Origin: Mantis religiosa
Taxonomy: Eukaryota > Arthropoda > Insecta > Mantodea > Mantidae
Assembly: GCA_030765055.1 (NCBI GenBank)
Contig: CM060950.1
Coordinates: forward strand, 270,077,581 to 270,141,580
Length of the DNA stretch: 64,000 nt
Reading direction: 5' to 3'
Within the stretch, counting starts at the first letter, position 1; every line of letters starts with the position of its first letter. Below are positions 1-12,118 of this stretch, one piece after another. Below the pieces are notes generated by a model. The model was not told the DNA's origin, ran no database searches, and was given only the letters and a program-made list of their open reading frames with translations. A program made the position numbers and the translations under genes.

Positions 1-608
1 TTTTATGCTGTCTCCACGCTAAAACTTCATACTTATTGTGCAGTATTATTTTTGCTTAAAATTGTCATTCAGAAAGATGTTTTAAACCAAAGTTCATTTT
101 TTCACTTCACAATGTCGTTTCCGTCTCGTTTAACCTCGGCAATCTTCTTTTGACCATGACGAATGCATTTCTTGTAAAATGCATGTTTAATGAACAAAAC
201 AGTCTTTATACGCAAAATTCATATCAGGGATGTCACAGGTCGCTGTTTTCACATTGACACATTTTCCATAGATACCGGTTATGCAAAGAATGTGCTTTTA
301 GGCAAAATCCTCATTCCACTCGAGGTTTCTAAAACAAAGCTTGTTTTAAGTAAAAATCGATATTTTGGCCTAAAAAGTTCGTGTTTTACCATCTTCGCGT
401 ACAAAGCAGATTTTCGCTTTTTATGCTGTCTCCACGCTAAAACTTCATACTTATTGTGCAGTATTATTTTTGCTTAAAATTGTCATTCAGAAAGATGTTT
501 TAAACCAAAGTTCATTTTTTCACTTCACAATGTCGTTTCCGTCTCGTTTAACCTCGGCAATCTTCTTTTGACCATGACGAATGCATTTCTTGTAAAATGC
601 ATGTTTAA
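1..608. repeat. Direct repeat, 190 bp copies with period 418
   Basis: Bases 1-190 are repeated without a mismatch at 419-608. The spacing of 418 bp suggests one complete and one partial unit of a tandem array that may continue left of the window. The second copy stops exactly at the TTAA (605-608) that begins the piggyBac-type element. The 95-codon open frame at 190-477 lies across the unit and resembles nothing I know. A satellite or a long terminal repeat pair are both possible; only 1.45 units are visible. Confidence 0.75.
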
Positions 609-1214
609 CCGCTTCACCGATGGCCATTTAAACCCTTCAGGGGCCGGAAACGGATACCCAATAAACAGAACAAGACATTTAAATTGTTAAATGCTGTAAA
701 AATTCATAATAAATACAGTTCCATATCTTCCGTATTTAAGTTATTTAAACGAAACAGAAACTGGTTTAAAACCCATTAAAGGCAGTATACATCTACAGTA
801 ATAAAAAAGTGGAGACTAGAGTAATAAATCGTTCAAATTTCTTTTCTTTGTTTCACTGCAACAAAAGCCATTCTTTCTGCCTAACAAGCCTAATATTTGA
901 ATCATTCTGATTTTGTGTGTATACGAGCCAATATATGAATAGCTATGCAAACGACTTCTCTGGTTCAAGTTTAGTTTATTTATGCTATACCAAGCGATAG
1001 TCATATGAGTATATGTTGGGTTACAGTGGAAAGAAAACTCTCTGTCAGCATCTGTTGTTACAGTGTTTCTCAACCAATGTTTCTGGTAGCCTTATGCACC
1101 TGTTTTCGCTCAGTATTTGTTATTTATACTCTCTCTGTGTTCAGGGTGATTTCTTATACCTATCTAGAGCTAAATGAATGGCACATTTTAAATTGTTAAA
1201 TTTCAATGTTAACC

Positions 1215-1900
1215 ATGGCTTATCCTCGTAATGTAGCAAATAAATTGCGTAGATGCATACAGGCTTCTGATATTACTGTAGAAAATCTGGAATATTTGTT
1301 GTGCGATTATGAAGATGCTTAGGAAATAGGTAGCAGTTACGTGTACTGGTCTACAGATGGCATGTTAGCTACGCCTTTGTTTGGGGGAAGTGGCGGGTCA
1401 AATATGAGCGATGTGGATCAGCTATTACTAGCTATCCCTCTTTACGAAAAACAGATAATTGTTAAAAAAAAAAGTATTTTTATGCCACTGGATGTAACAA
1501 TGCACAATTGTTTAGTAATTTTCAGAGCAGTAAATTTCTGCAAGACATTCACCTACCTGTACTTGCACATATAAATAGCTCGTAACCTAATTGAGTATTA
1601 TAATACTCAGAGGCCTCTTTGTACTGGGGGGTAATAAATTCACCAGGGTTTCACCCGGTAACCTAATTGAGTATTGTAATACTCAGAGGCCTCTTTGTAC
1701 TGGGGGGAAATAAATTCACCACGGCCTCACCCCTCATACTTCAGAGAAAATACTTTCTTAAAAGGATACCAACCATAACCAAAAATGTCGCAAGCATTTT
1801 GAAAATGTATAGTGTATTGCGAAAAAGAAGTTCGCAAGGAAACCAATATTATTTGGTGTGTATCTGCAGATATGACTTGGCTGTAAATCGAGGTTTGTAG
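1215..1900 (+). pseudogene. piggyBac transposase remnant (N-terminal and C-terminal parts only)
   Basis: A 35-codon frame opens with ATG at 1215 in a CCATGG context and stops with TAG at 1320. A second frame from 1341 carries YWSTDGM, which resembles the YWSTD segment of piggyBac transposases ahead of the catalytic core. A third piece near 1730-1900 resembles the C-terminal cysteine-rich domain, which is better kept in the copy at 32799-33044. The whole DDD catalytic region is missing. The remaining pieces are shifted and stopped, so no transposase can be made. Assignment rests on motif memory and on the shared structure of the two copies. Confidence 0.6.
1582..1733. repeat. 76-bp imperfect tandem duplication inside the piggyBac derivative
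   Basis: Two 76-bp units (1582-1657 and 1658-1733) both start GTAACCTAATTGAGTATT and run through a GGCCTCTTTGTACTGGGGGG stretch, with a few differences near their 3' ends. The second family copy (32799-33060, minus) has one unit only. The duplication therefore arose in this copy or a sublineage. Confidence 0.8.
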
Positions 1901-2096
1901 GTGTACAATTCAAAAAGAAACCTTTAATGGTACGTTTACATCCCTTATAGAACCAATTTAAATTTATTGTAAAATAGGAAGATTAAAATCTTTGGCGTTA
2001 AATGCGTGTATGCGCAGGATGTCTATACATGTCCATATCAGCTTGGGGCATTTTAACTGGGACGTCATATGACGTTCATATCGGTGAAAGGGTTAA

Positions 2097-2549
2097 AAGG
2101 GCCTTTACAGGGGTTAACAATTAAAAATACTTTTCCTTTTTGCCAAATTAAATATGTCAATTTCAGTAAAACAATAAAACTGCTATGTTTGAGAATGCTG
2201 TTAGCATTATCTGGCTAAGATCTACATCACAAAATGTGTCGCCGTTTTTGGGATTTCAACTGAAATAAACCAATTTTGAACCTTAAACATTCTCCTCTTG
2301 TAAAGTAGAAGTATCAACCAGCTTTAATGATGACTAGCCTTCAGAGCAATCATGGGAACAAATATACAAGAACAACAATGTCAATGACAAATTTAACTCA
2401 TTTCTAAATACTTTCATAGGGATTCACAACACAAGTTTCCCACCTCATTTAAAGAAAATTAATAATACTCTTAGACATGAATGATTAACACAATGTATCA
2501 CTTGCAAACACTAAAGAAAACTACTTGTCTACTAGAGAAGGTAGCTGTG
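2097..2549. other. No gene recognised
   Basis: AT-rich sequence with short open frames only. I found no terminal repeat, tRNA-like box or protein similarity in it. Confidence 0.6.
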
Positions 2550-2888
2550 CTAAACATCGAACACATCCAAAAAGCCAGAGAGGTCTGCCAGAAATGGGGA
2601 CAATGGGTTGCCCATAGATAGTTCTGAGTTTTGTTTGAAAAATTGTTCATTCAATGTAAAAAAGGACTGTTCAATGCCGATGTTCGCTAAGCGAAGGTAT
2701 TCCTCTATCATATGCTGGTCTAACTGTTGGGCCTGAAGCCATATTTGCATGCACTCCATGAATTTGCCTCTTGGCACACTTGGGAACAAAGAGATTACAT
2801 TGAAATATACATTTGGTTGGTGGGACAAAATTCTAGGTCTTAAGTTTTGTTGATGAATTCCATGAATTTTTAATACTGTGGCTTTCAA
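2550..2888 (-). pseudogene. Penelope-like element reverse transcriptase fragment
   Basis: The 112-codon minus-strand frame contains VISLFPSVP and MGNPLSPFLADL. These match the region around catalytic motif A and motif B of PLE reverse transcriptases, which copy element RNA into DNA. The motif A aspartate is replaced (NVISLFPSVP where FDV-type is usual). The polymerase YxDD box and the GIY-YIG endonuclease are absent, so this is a short dead fragment. It is related to, but clearly diverged from, the PLE at 16646-17937, which has the same MGNPLSPFLADL block. Confidence 0.8.
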
Positions 2889-3435
2889 ATTTTGGTAGCT
2901 AATTAAATTATTTGCTTAGTCATTTGGACATTTTGTAGCTAGGCGAACCCTAGCAATAAATGGAGCGCTGAGTACTAGTTTGACTCAAAATTATATTAAG
3001 CCTTGTTTTAATATTTTGTACTTCCTCTGATAATCTGATACTCATTGATTGTTGGGTTAAATTTTGCTGCAATTGCACACTTAAATTCAGTTAAGGCTTG
3101 GCAGTTTTATTGACTTTTGTTGTTGTTGTTGTTGTTGTTGTTGTAACTTCCAGGAATTGTGCCTTCAGTTATATTATAGGATGCTTCTTTATCATACAAA
3201 TTTTGACCGAAATCAAGATTTTCAGATGAGACCATTTCTGCAGTGTTTAGTGTGTAGCAGTGAAACAACTTTGACAAGAACTACTAACTATAGACTACGA
3301 CCTATCATTTTAAATAAATATTACTATTAAACTGATTATTTAGCTGTGTGGGTCAAGTATTCAGGCATTTGTTGCATCTGAGTTGACAAAGTTGTAACAT
3401 ACAATTTGGCGAGTTTTATCCACAGTAAGTGCTGT
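2889..3435. other. No gene; includes a (TTG)n microsatellite at 3117-3144
   Basis: The only clear structure is a run of about nine TTG units at 3117-3144. The rest is AT-rich with no recognisable coding or repeat signal. Confidence 0.7.
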
Positions 3436-3830
3436 AATCTGTTTGCTGTAAGAATAAAGTAAATGACAATGAAGCACGTGCTAGAAATTAACCGCATTAG
3501 CTGGTGGATTTTAAAAGTCTTGTATGCTTTAACAATATAGTTCCGTGGTTTATTAAGCTTCTTGCTTTACCTGTTTTCAATAAACCATTCAAGTTGTTGT
3601 TATAATATGAAATTACATTATAAAGTGATCACAGTAAGAACAAAGACTCTCAAAGTTAAAAAATACACTGGTTGATGTAACAACAAAGATGGCAGTTAAA
3701 CTCCAGTGAGCGCATTGCTGTTTATGAGCGCATGCGCAGATGTTATGTTAACCGATGATGTACTAGGTGCAGAGCTCATTGCATAGAGCAAAGTAATACT
3801 TTACTTTAATCTAACAGCGAATAGATTATA
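3436..3830. mobile_element. Short non-autonomous TIR element (relative of the element at 42201-44475)
   Basis: The ends are inverted repeats. The left end reads GTTTGCTGTAAGAATAAAGT and the right end, read inward, carries TTCGCTGTTAGATTAAAGT. The left 200 bp align with 42196-42400 and the right 160 bp with 44338-44475. The middle, which in the long copy codes for an IS630/Tc1-type transposase, is missing. This is the usual structure of a MITE derived from a longer parent. No coding capacity remains. Exact end bases are uncertain by a few positions. Confidence 0.7.
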
Positions 3831-4974
3831 GTTGGCGTAATTCCACTCCATTAACTTGCATGCTGGACTCGGGAGTTAACTCAGATTTTTATTCAAATCA
3901 CCCAACAAGTTGCTGTGAATGCTATTATGTGTATGTAATGAATACTTCCTAACATATACAATAGCATTATTATTCAAGTAAAATATATAAAGGAGTTCAA
4001 AACTTTTACATGCCCCTACAAGCCTAACAGACACTTCCTTACCATGTAATACAATGATGGCATCTTGTCCATGCAGTGCCTCACCCTATTTTAGGTCATC
4101 TGTAATCTCTTCAATGCGCACTCCTGATGAAACTAGTAACTGTCCAGACTTGTAGAGACGTTGAGGAAGCAGGGAGTTCTGCTAAAGGCGACTTCAATAT
4201 CACGTCTAGCACCTCTTGCTGCTTTCTTCTTTTTGTGTTACAAAACATTGCCAACAAGTCTAGCAACCGTGCATCCACTGAGTTGGTTGCTTGTAAGTGG
4301 CTCTTCTTGGAGTACTACAAATTTGCAGATATTCAAGAATATCCATGGTGGATGAAACCCTTTGGAGTAAACCAAATGCAAAAAAAGCATAAATATTTTT
4401 TTAAATACAGCAATTTGATTCAGAGTATAATTTGGAACCTGTCTCTGGACGATGGGAGGAGCATCCTAAGGGCAATGTCACCAATCGTTCCTGTGAGGTT
4501 ACTGGGCAAGTTTGCCTTAATTTTTTCAGGAATTGTCTACCTCAGTCAAAGTTGCTAAGTTAGGAGTAAGTTGATGAAAGATAGAGAAGAAGAATCTCCA
4601 CATTTGTGTGCTCTAGAAACACAACAACTGCTGCTGGTGGCAGCTCTCTCATTGCACTTCATGTCATCAAGAGATTCTATAAGTTTTGAATGTAGTTAAA
4701 TTCATACTTTACCACCGTCATGAATTTGCGAGATTAGACACCTTTCACAGCAAGGAGGAATTATGCCATCTGAAACACCTCTTTAATGCATGCACGTCTT
4801 TAGACGTGGCTGAGGTTCTTGACAACAATTTGATCACTTAAATGTTTACTTTCTCAAACAATTAGCTATTAGATTCTGCCTTAAAATTCAATATAGAAAT
4901 ATCACTACAAATACTTGTTTCGAGATTGACTGATTAAAGAATAAATTTTAGAAAACACATTGAGGACATATGTC
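3831..4974. other. No gene recognised; unassigned 143-codon frame at 4127-4558
   Basis: The longest frame (4127-4558, plus) has no family motif I recognise, and its minus strand is interrupted by stops. I see no promoter, terminal repeats or tRNA-like boxes. It could be a very decayed element. Confidence 0.5.
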
Positions 4975-5018
4975 CTTGTGTGTGTGTGTGTGTATGTGTG
5001 TGTGTGCACACGCGCACA
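4975..5018. repeat. (GT)n microsatellite with a CACGCGCAC tail
   Basis: An alternating purine-pyrimidine run of GT units with one TA interruption, passing into GCACACGCGCACA. Such runs are length-unstable and can adopt Z-form DNA. Confidence 0.9.
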
Positions 5019-5722
5019 TACTAGTCAACTGTCTAACAGTTTAATAGGACAGAAATTATATTGATATGCATTTCAACATGCAGACAATGACTTATAAACA
5101 TTTCAGATGGCAGAAATAGTAGCTCTATCTACAGAGAGGCTTTTGAGTCTAGTTGTATGAGGAGAGAGAAGATATAGGATAGCTGGAAGTAGGAGAGATG
5201 AAAGCAAAGAGTAGAATTCCTAACAATTTCCAATTAAACTCCCCAGTGTCAACTCATACAACTGGCCCCATTCAACCCCTTATACCTAACTCCCCTAGCA
5301 GACTTGCACATTCTCTAGGCAACCCGGAACTCGAATTCCTTCCCTGATCAGGATGACAATTAAAGAGAGCAAATGTTTTTCCATGCACCCCAGAATTCCC
5401 TTCAATACTTATTCCCTACTCGATAACAGAGAAAGAACTAAGCATTGTAAAAAACAGTTTGTATAATAGTAACATGTGAGTGCACCCAAATATATATATA
5501 CATAATTTATTTTGGCAATGGTTAAGAAAACAAGCTGTAAAACCATCATATGTTTTTGTTAACAAACAAGACATAATAATGAAGTTTTCTCAGACCATCA
5601 AAATAAGTCTGGGAAAATTTTTCCACATTACCTAGAAATAAAGAGTGCTTATGGATAGACGTAAGTTTGTCCTTCTACTATAATCTTCAGAATACATCGA
5701 TCACATTAACTCTAACCAGTTT
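5019..5722. other. No gene recognised
   Basis: AT-rich intergenic sequence. I see no coding frame of note, no terminal repeats and no tRNA-like boxes. Confidence 0.6.
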
Positions 5723-5960
5723 GCGCTCGGCTCTGTAGCGAGGGTGGTAGCCTGTCTGTCTCATGCTCAAGAGGTCCCAAGTTTGAATCTTATTCAGGGT
5801 GAATTATATGGATAAGGTTTGTTTCCAGGGTTTTCCCTTATCCTGAAAGTTCAATGTCAGGTAACTCTAAGCTCTATGGACCCTGGGGTCCTTTGAGCAT
5901 CATTTCACCGTTTCATTCGTAATCTGATATGACATCAAATTTGAGACTTAATTAAAAAAG
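5723..5960 (+). mobile_element. tRNA-derived SINE, family A, near full length
   Basis: The 5' part is tRNA-like: an A-box region around GCGAGGGTGGTAGCCTG and a B box in CAAGTTTGAATCTT. These promote RNA polymerase III transcription in such elements. The body has GGGTTTTCCCTTATCCTG, then CTCTAAGCTCTATGG, then GAGCATCATTTCACC, and ends near GACTTAATTAAAAAAG. The same order is seen at 41408-41927, 49185-49395, 49380-49600, 53872-54080, 61257-61476 and 61477-61571. The element depends on a LINE reverse transcriptase for movement. Confidence 0.85.
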
Positions 5961-6049
5961 ATGTTAGCCCACGAACAATATATTTATCCATCAGAATTTG
6001 GAAAACATTCTCAGAATACAAAAACTATTAAAAAAAAGACTACCCACAT

Positions 6050-6345
6050 GACACCAGTTTTGTTGACAGACACCAATTATTTACAAGTTTTGAATAACTT
6101 TTGGTATTTAATGGATTTACATCAGTCGGTATTGCAGCTAACTGTAGTATCAACTGATCACACCTGCCACATGACCTGTTATTGCCACCCCTACACCACA
6201 CTTTTATGAAGCATGGAAAGAAACCAAAACAGTGTAAGGCTTAAATAACACTACCAGTACATTTAATGATCTTTTCAAACTGCAGAGAAAGGCATTGAAT
6301 ATACAGGTGATGTTATCACGTCCACTCCTGTCAGTTTATCGGTGA
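6050..6345. repeat. Unassigned dispersed repeat, first copy
   Basis: This stretch aligns in the same orientation with 7550-7885. Shared blocks include CAGTTTTGTTGACA, CTGTTATTGCC, AAAGGCATT and GTTATCAC followed by CCACTCCT. The copies are diverged and have no open frame in common. The family is unknown to me. Confidence 0.6.
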
Positions 6346-7549
6346 GGAAGACATGTTAGCCCCCCTCCCACATAAAAGACATTTTTATTGGATTTATATG
6401 TAATTCTTATAACTTATTGGCAGGCAAATAAGAACTAAAATACCAATGTATTGGTGTGATAAATTTTTTAAGTTAATGTTGTTAAATACTATGTGTGATT
6501 AAAATGTCCCAGAAGATGCAATTTTAAAATTTTTTCAACCTAATAAGGATTGTCATGGTCAAAGTAAGCCTCGTTGTTAAACTGTAAGAGAGAAAAAAAA
6601 TATTAGCTTTGACTGTGATGAAAATCCAATGTTTTTTAATAGTAATTCTATTAATTAACAAAACATTTCTACTCACTGAATTTAAAGATAACAGATTCAT
6701 ATGATCGTTTACTTTATTTATCTATGCTACTTCTGTGTATGAAATTTTGTACATATTGGAAAACAATTGCATTGTGGGGAGCATTTGATTTACTAGAAAT
6801 GCTAAAGAAGTGCAAAGCATGAAAACCAAGTTTAAATACTTCTTTGAGTACATCCGTGATTGTCTTATCTACAATCCAATTAAAATTCACCAGCTCCTTA
6901 CGCGACACTTTCTTTCTTTCTTCAGCTCCCAATTTTGACAGATGTAGCTGCTTCCTTGCTGATTTTGAGGTATACTGACTGGAACACTTGCTCTGCAGGA
7001 ATCATTGCTCATCTCTTAATTTTTCTATTTACTGGCTAGATGGGCTGAATTTAAGATTGGTGATATCTTCTTTTAGTTTTCCATTTGCTAGACACACCAT
7101 GTTAAATTAAAAAACTTTAGAGGTTATACTCTATTTCTACTGAATTTTTTGAAATGGAGGTGTACTTGCTAAGTAAATGCAAATTGTTATTTGAAATTCT
7201 GGATACAAATCGAATTAGAGGACCAGTGAGTTCGCTAATAATATACATATATTCTTTAAGAGGGATACAATCATGTGCTTCTATTAAAATGGCCTGATCT
7301 TTAGTCGGTCCACTGTTACCAATTGAGGAATAACTTTGAGTTGGGTTAATTGTTTCAGAAGTTTTGGTTTTAGGTTACCTTAGTTTGTTGCAGCGCCATG
7401 AGTCCGACCCGGACCTGGTATGGAGAAATCCGAAACTTCTTCTAATCTCACTCGTAGCACAAGAACAACAGATAATATACACTTTAAAACTCTTCAATAC
7501 GGATGAATAAACAAAACTTAACTTGCACCAGTCAAAACATTTGTCTCAC
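6346..7549. other. No gene recognised; weak 72-codon minus frame at 6714-6932
   Basis: The minus frame at 6714-6932 is lysine- and valine-rich but has no motif I can place. A 100-base stretch near 7370-7440 is locally GC-richer. I see no terminal repeats. Confidence 0.45.
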
Positions 7550-7885
7550 GCCTTCTGTGCGACAGTTTTGTTGACAAACTGACTTACGCGCTGTGAATTA
7601 TTTCCACAAGTTTTGATTACCTGGTGCGACCTGGTGATAATTTGTGGAACTACATAGGCAGTCAGTAATACAGCTACCTGTACTATCAACTGATAGCAAC
7701 TGCAGCTTGTTCTGTTATTGCCTCCCATGCCCAAGTTTTAAAATGCAGTACGAAAAATCGAAAGAAGTGCAATGTGTATAATAGTAACAGCGTTTTCAAT
7801 GGTCTTTCCTATCTGCGGAAAAAGGCATTAAACACAAAGGTGACGTTATCACCATGCCCACTCCTTTCTGTTTAGGTATCTTATT
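7550..7885. repeat. Unassigned dispersed repeat, second copy
   Basis: Aligns with 6050-6345 in the same orientation (see that entry for shared blocks). It runs directly into the older repeat that hosts the pogo-like insertion, so the two may be parts of one longer family. Confidence 0.6.
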
Positions 7886-8321
7886 TTAGAATACCAACCA
7901 AGATTATTATTTTTGTCTTAAATTGACTGTGGTTTTATTTATTTGCAATACAGTGGGAAAGTAGGTAGGGGAGAGTGCTGTCTGTACCTAGGGATATTTT
8001 AAGTTAGAGAAACGTCTGTGAAGTCAGAGAGCAAAGAGCTACACATTATGTTGACTGCTCTGAAACCCTCCCTTCAAATGTATTAGTATTGGTAATGACT
8101 GTTTGTGGAGCAGTGAACTGGCCAATATTTGTTTTTCAGTGGTAGTTGTAAATTTTCATACTGCTGGAGAACTTAGGTATTTCTCAGGTAAGATTGCAAG
8201 AAATGTTGGCGAATGTATTTATGGAATGTTAAGAATATATTTTAACATGGGTCACGGTATTTGGCTCAATATTCGTACTTAACCTGCAAATATGAGCATT
8301 TTTCAATGAAGGTGCATAAAA

Positions 8322-8371
8322 TGTACCAGGGGACCCATGTATGTGCTGTACCACGGGACGTCCCTTAGTAC
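8322..8371. repeat. Subterminal repeats of the pogo-like element, left side
   Basis: TGTACCAGGGGACC (from 8322) and TGCTGTACCACGGGACG (from 8343) repeat the core of the terminal repeat, and GTCCCTTAGTACA (8359-8371) is the inverted form. They are probably extra transposase-binding sites. The right side has matching copies at 15579-15637. Confidence 0.7.
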
Positions 8372-8431
8372 ATTAATGTGTTCCTTCGTACTTAGATTCT
8401 ACTCTTTTATTTACTGAACTGCTTTTCTCAG

Positions 8432-9972
8432 GTGAAGAAAATGCCACGAAGCAAAACTGGTATCAAGAGACCACCACCAGATAAAGATGTAATGGAGGCA
8501 GCTGTGAGGTATGTTATTGAAAGGAAGATGTCCCTTCGAGAAGCCGCTGACAAGCACAAGATTTCAAAATCTGCCATAGCACGTTCAGTTTGTAAAGCAG
8601 AGACTGTTTACTCCAACACAAAGTTTACTTATTATCCTAATTTTGATGTAAATAGGGTATTTTCCAATGAAAAAGAAACTGATCTGGTTAATTATTTGAA
8701 AAAGCTGCTTATCTGCATTATGGTTTGACGATCTATCAGACTAAGAAATTTGCTTATGAATATGCTAAGAGCAATAAGAAGGTTGTTCTACAGTGGGAGG
8801 AAAATAAACTTGCTGGAGAGAGTTGGGCACGATTCTTCCGCCGTCACCAAGATTTATCATTAAGAAAACCGGAAGCTACAAGTTTAGCCCGTTCAGCAGC
8901 ATTTAATAAGAATACTGTGGAGGAGTTTTTCAGAAACTACAAGAACATTTTGAGCCGAGGGAACTTCCAGCCACAGCATGTGTGTAATTGTGATGAAAAT
9001 GGATGTTCTACTGTGCATGTTCCCTCCAAAATTCTTGCAGCAAGAGGTGCAAAACAGATTGGAAGTACTACTTCAGGTGAGTGAGGAGAGAATGTGACCA
9101 TAATTTCTGCAGTAAATGCTCTGGGAAGTATTGTCCCTCCTTCATTTGTGTTCCTTAGAGTTCATTTAAAACAACACGTGCTCAAAGGTGCACCTCCTGG
9201 TTCAATAGGAGCAGCTAATCCAAGTGGATGGTCGAATGAAGACATTTTCTTTCAATACTTCGAACATTTTATCAAGCATGCAAAACCTAGCCAAGATGAA
9301 CCACAAATTCTGATTTTTGACAACCATAAGACCTACATCTCATTACAAGTGATAAAAAAAAGCCGAGAAAAATGGTCTTGTGCTCCTGACTTTACCTCCA
9401 CATTGCAGCCATAAGATGCAACCCCTTGTTAGATCTGTTTTTTGACCATTCAAGAAGTATTATCACAAGGAAATGTATGACTGGATGAATACCCCAGGTA
9501 ACTTTGGCAAACGTGTGAAAATATATGTCTGTGAAATTGCAGGGAAAGCCTATGAGTCTGCATTTACACCAAAGAACATAAAAAGAGGATTTGAAGTCAC
9601 AGGAATTGTTCCACTGAATGAGGGCGTTTTCAGTGAAATAGATTTCCTTCCTGCATATGCGACTGACCACACACCATCTGAAGTAACAATGCACTGAGTC
9701 TTCACACATCAGGGAAGTTGAAAAACCAGGTCCTTCTGACAAACTAGACACTCCTTCAGCTCCCAAAATGTCACTAGAAATGGTCTGCCCTTTTCCTAAA
9801 GCTGCACAGCACAGGCCTAGCAGCAGACAAATTGGAAGTAAGAAAAGGAAATCAACTATATTAACTGATACGCCCAATAAGGAGGAAATAGAAAATAGAA
9901 AGACTAAGAAGGTAAAATCAAAGGAAAACAAAGAAAATAAACAAAAACAAGCAGTGAGAAATCTTTTTGAAG
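8432..9972 (+). pseudogene. pogo-like transposase, N-terminal and catalytic part
   Basis: The frame starts MKKMPRSKTG; the second Met fits pogo N-termini as well. Residues 20-65 form a psq-type helix-turn-helix (LREAADKHKISKSAI) that would bind the element ends. A one-base shift near 8700 and a TGA at 9082 break the frame. The catalytic series is visible as CDENG (first Asp), IFDNHKTYIS (second Asp) and MQPLVRSVF, where the family has QPLD, so the third acidic residue is lost. The next segment, to about 9697, matches the usual post-catalytic block (FGKRVKI..GKAYESAF..GFEVTGIVPLNE). The C-terminal tail continues after the LINE at 15065. Confidence 0.85.
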
Positions 9973-10314
9973 TATATGACCTCTGGAAATCGACTCAGGT
10001 GGGCGACTCAGAGCTACGAGCAGCAGCAGAGACTTCAACTGCCTCACAGCAGCGGCAGCAGCAGCAGCGTCACCGTGACTTCTTCTGCACTGGCAGCCCG
10101 CCATAGAACCAGCAGCAGCGCCACCGTGCCTTCTTCCGCACTGGCAGCCCGCCGCAGAAGCAGTGCTGAATAGCCTTCTTCTGCATTTTCTGACCGCAGA
10201 AGCAGCAGTCCACAGAGGAGGCCAGCACCACTCCTAGCTGACCTTCTGGAGCTAGCTCGCTGAGCAACTCCCTCTGCAGTCAATCCTGCATCAGAGTCCA
10301 GAGGCAACAAGTAC

Positions 10315-12103
10315 TTGGGACCGACAGACGGACTGACGAAACTCCAGGCCCACAAGGTCAAAGCCAAGGGTCCGGACTTAGGTTGGGACCCGGGGTCCTT
10401 CCCAATAGGCGCCTCGCAAGGCATCCGACCCACTGTGGAGTGCCGGATGGCACCTGCAAACGACAACAACATGCCAAGTACCAGCCGCCAGGTAAGACCT
10501 GACGAAATGAGCCATATTAGAACCTGTACATCCTCATCCTCTTCCGGCCCACGGGTAAATCTCGTGAAGGCGAAAGCACAAGCTCAGAAGAAACAGAAGA
10601 AGGCCTCCCGCCTTCTTAACCAAGGGACAGCTGTTCCGATCTCCCCAGTCCCCAAACCAGGGAATTCACCCAATCACGTCGTCCCCCTCCAGGGCATCTC
10701 AACTCCCCTACCGGAGAGCCACACTGACGCCAAAGGATGCGTTACTCTGCAGGGAAGGCGCAAAAGACCCTCCGGTTCAAAGCCGGAGGGTGCTGCTCCC
10801 AGCACCCCTGCAGCGCATGCGGATGCCAGGAGCATCTGCACACAAAAGGCGGCCGGAATCCTGCCAATTGTGTCGGACCCGTTCCCAAACCACATAAAGG
10901 TCATGAGGGAACTGACATAAAGGTCATGAGGGAACTGAGGGCAAGCTCCTGGCTGACTTCCAGGCCACCCGTTTCCTAAGCCGGGTGGTTATCAAGACAA
11001 TGATCCCGGAGGACCATGAAGCCACCAGGGAGGTGCTGCGCGGGTTGGGGATTCAATTCCACACGTTCTTGCTGCAGCGACCAAACCTAGTGCGCAGTGT
11101 CATCCAGGGTCTTGGCTCAGACACCAACCCGGAGGACATTAAGGTAGGCCTAGCGGAAGAACACGGCATTGAGCCGCATACCGTGGTCCAGCTGACCAGG
11201 TCGCTTCGCGAGGAAGGCAAGGAACCCGTAAGGACCCCCATGCCACTATTCCTCGTAATAGTGGAGAAGGAGGGAGATGGACTCTCCAAAATTGACGAGG
11301 TGTCACACCTCTACAACACCAGGATAAGAGTAGAGCCGTACCATGGCAGAGAGGGACCAGCCCAATGTTTCAGATGCTTGGGCTTCCACCACTCTAGCCA
11401 TGCGTGCGAGAGGACAGCCAGCATACGTTGTGCAGGCCAGCACCGTGTTAAAGATTTCCCGAACACCAGAGAGGATAAAAAGTGTGCCAACTGCCAAGAA
11501 GCCCACATAGGCATCTATGGCTGTGGCCCCGCACGACTGCGAATGGTGCAGGCAAGGCAGAGCAGGACCCCAAACAGGGAGCCAGCACAAGTTCGGCCTG
11601 GAGTCAGTTTTGCTCAGGCGCTGTGCAAGCACGAACAGGTGCTGCAACAGGCCGAGGCAAGCCAGACTCTGGCAAAGACCCAGACAGAAAGCTCAAAAAC
11701 TGCAGCCAAACCACAGCGGCCTCCTCGCCAGAAGAAGGCCACCGCAGCCCGGCGGGAGAAACCGCCGGCAACTGCGGTAGCAACGGCCGGGTGGTCCGTC
11801 CCAGAATCTTCAGGGAGACAGAGCGGCCCTGCCGCCACTGCTCTCCCTCCTCTTCCAGCTCCAGCCACAGTGGCTGCAGCAGCCAATGTCGGAGAAGCAA
11901 CCCTCCCTAAGACAGCTACGCCAGTTTGGGATACTGGCATCTCAAACGAGGACCTGGCAGAGTTCCAAGAGCTTTCTGCCTGGTTCACAGAACTGATTCA
12001 ACGCTCCCTCCCCATTCTAAGGTGCTGCAGGGAGCTACTGACAGATCTCTGCTATGCAAAAGCACACCATTATGCAACAGACTGCACGGCTCCTCTTCCA
12101 TGA
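10315..12103 (+). pseudogene. LINE ORF1, Gag-like nucleic-acid-binding protein
   Basis: ORF1 proteins of Jockey-type LINEs bind element RNA. The first half (10315-10920) is Pro/Ser/Lys-rich. The second (from 10985, 372 codons) has the expected core followed by zinc knuckles. The first knuckle is intact (Cys128, Cys131, His136, Cys141). The second has lost Cys residues at both ends (Ser and Phe in their places). The third is intact (Cys167, Cys170, His174, Cys180). After it come Ala/Thr/Gln-rich residues. The two halves are separated by a 23-bp tandem duplication (10893-10938) that introduces a TAA stop, plus a frame change. Confidence 0.85.
10893..10938. repeat. 23-bp tandem duplication in LINE ORF1
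   Basis: The unit CATAAAGGTCATGAGGGAAC plus TGA occurs twice in a row (10893-10915, 10916-10938). Because 23 is not a multiple of three, it shifts the frame, and the junction gives a TAA stop. Confidence 0.9.
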
Positions 12104-12118
12104 CTCCAGCTCGTAAAT

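Larger units (their letters stand above)
609..2092 (+). mobile_element. piggyBac-type element, internally deleted, between TTAA sites
   Basis: The element is bounded by TTAA at 605-608 and 2093-2096, the target site used by piggyBac transposases. Its ends form an imperfect 13-bp inverted repeat: CCGCTTCACCGAT on the left against CCCTTTCACCGAT read inward from the right. Inside are short remnants of a piggyBac transposase but no catalytic DDD core. It is therefore a deletion derivative that would need a transposase supplied elsewhere. A second copy of the same family lies in the opposite orientation at 32607-33295. The right flank does not continue the 418-bp repeat of the left flank, so the insertion site has been altered since, or the array simply ended here. 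Confidence 0.7.
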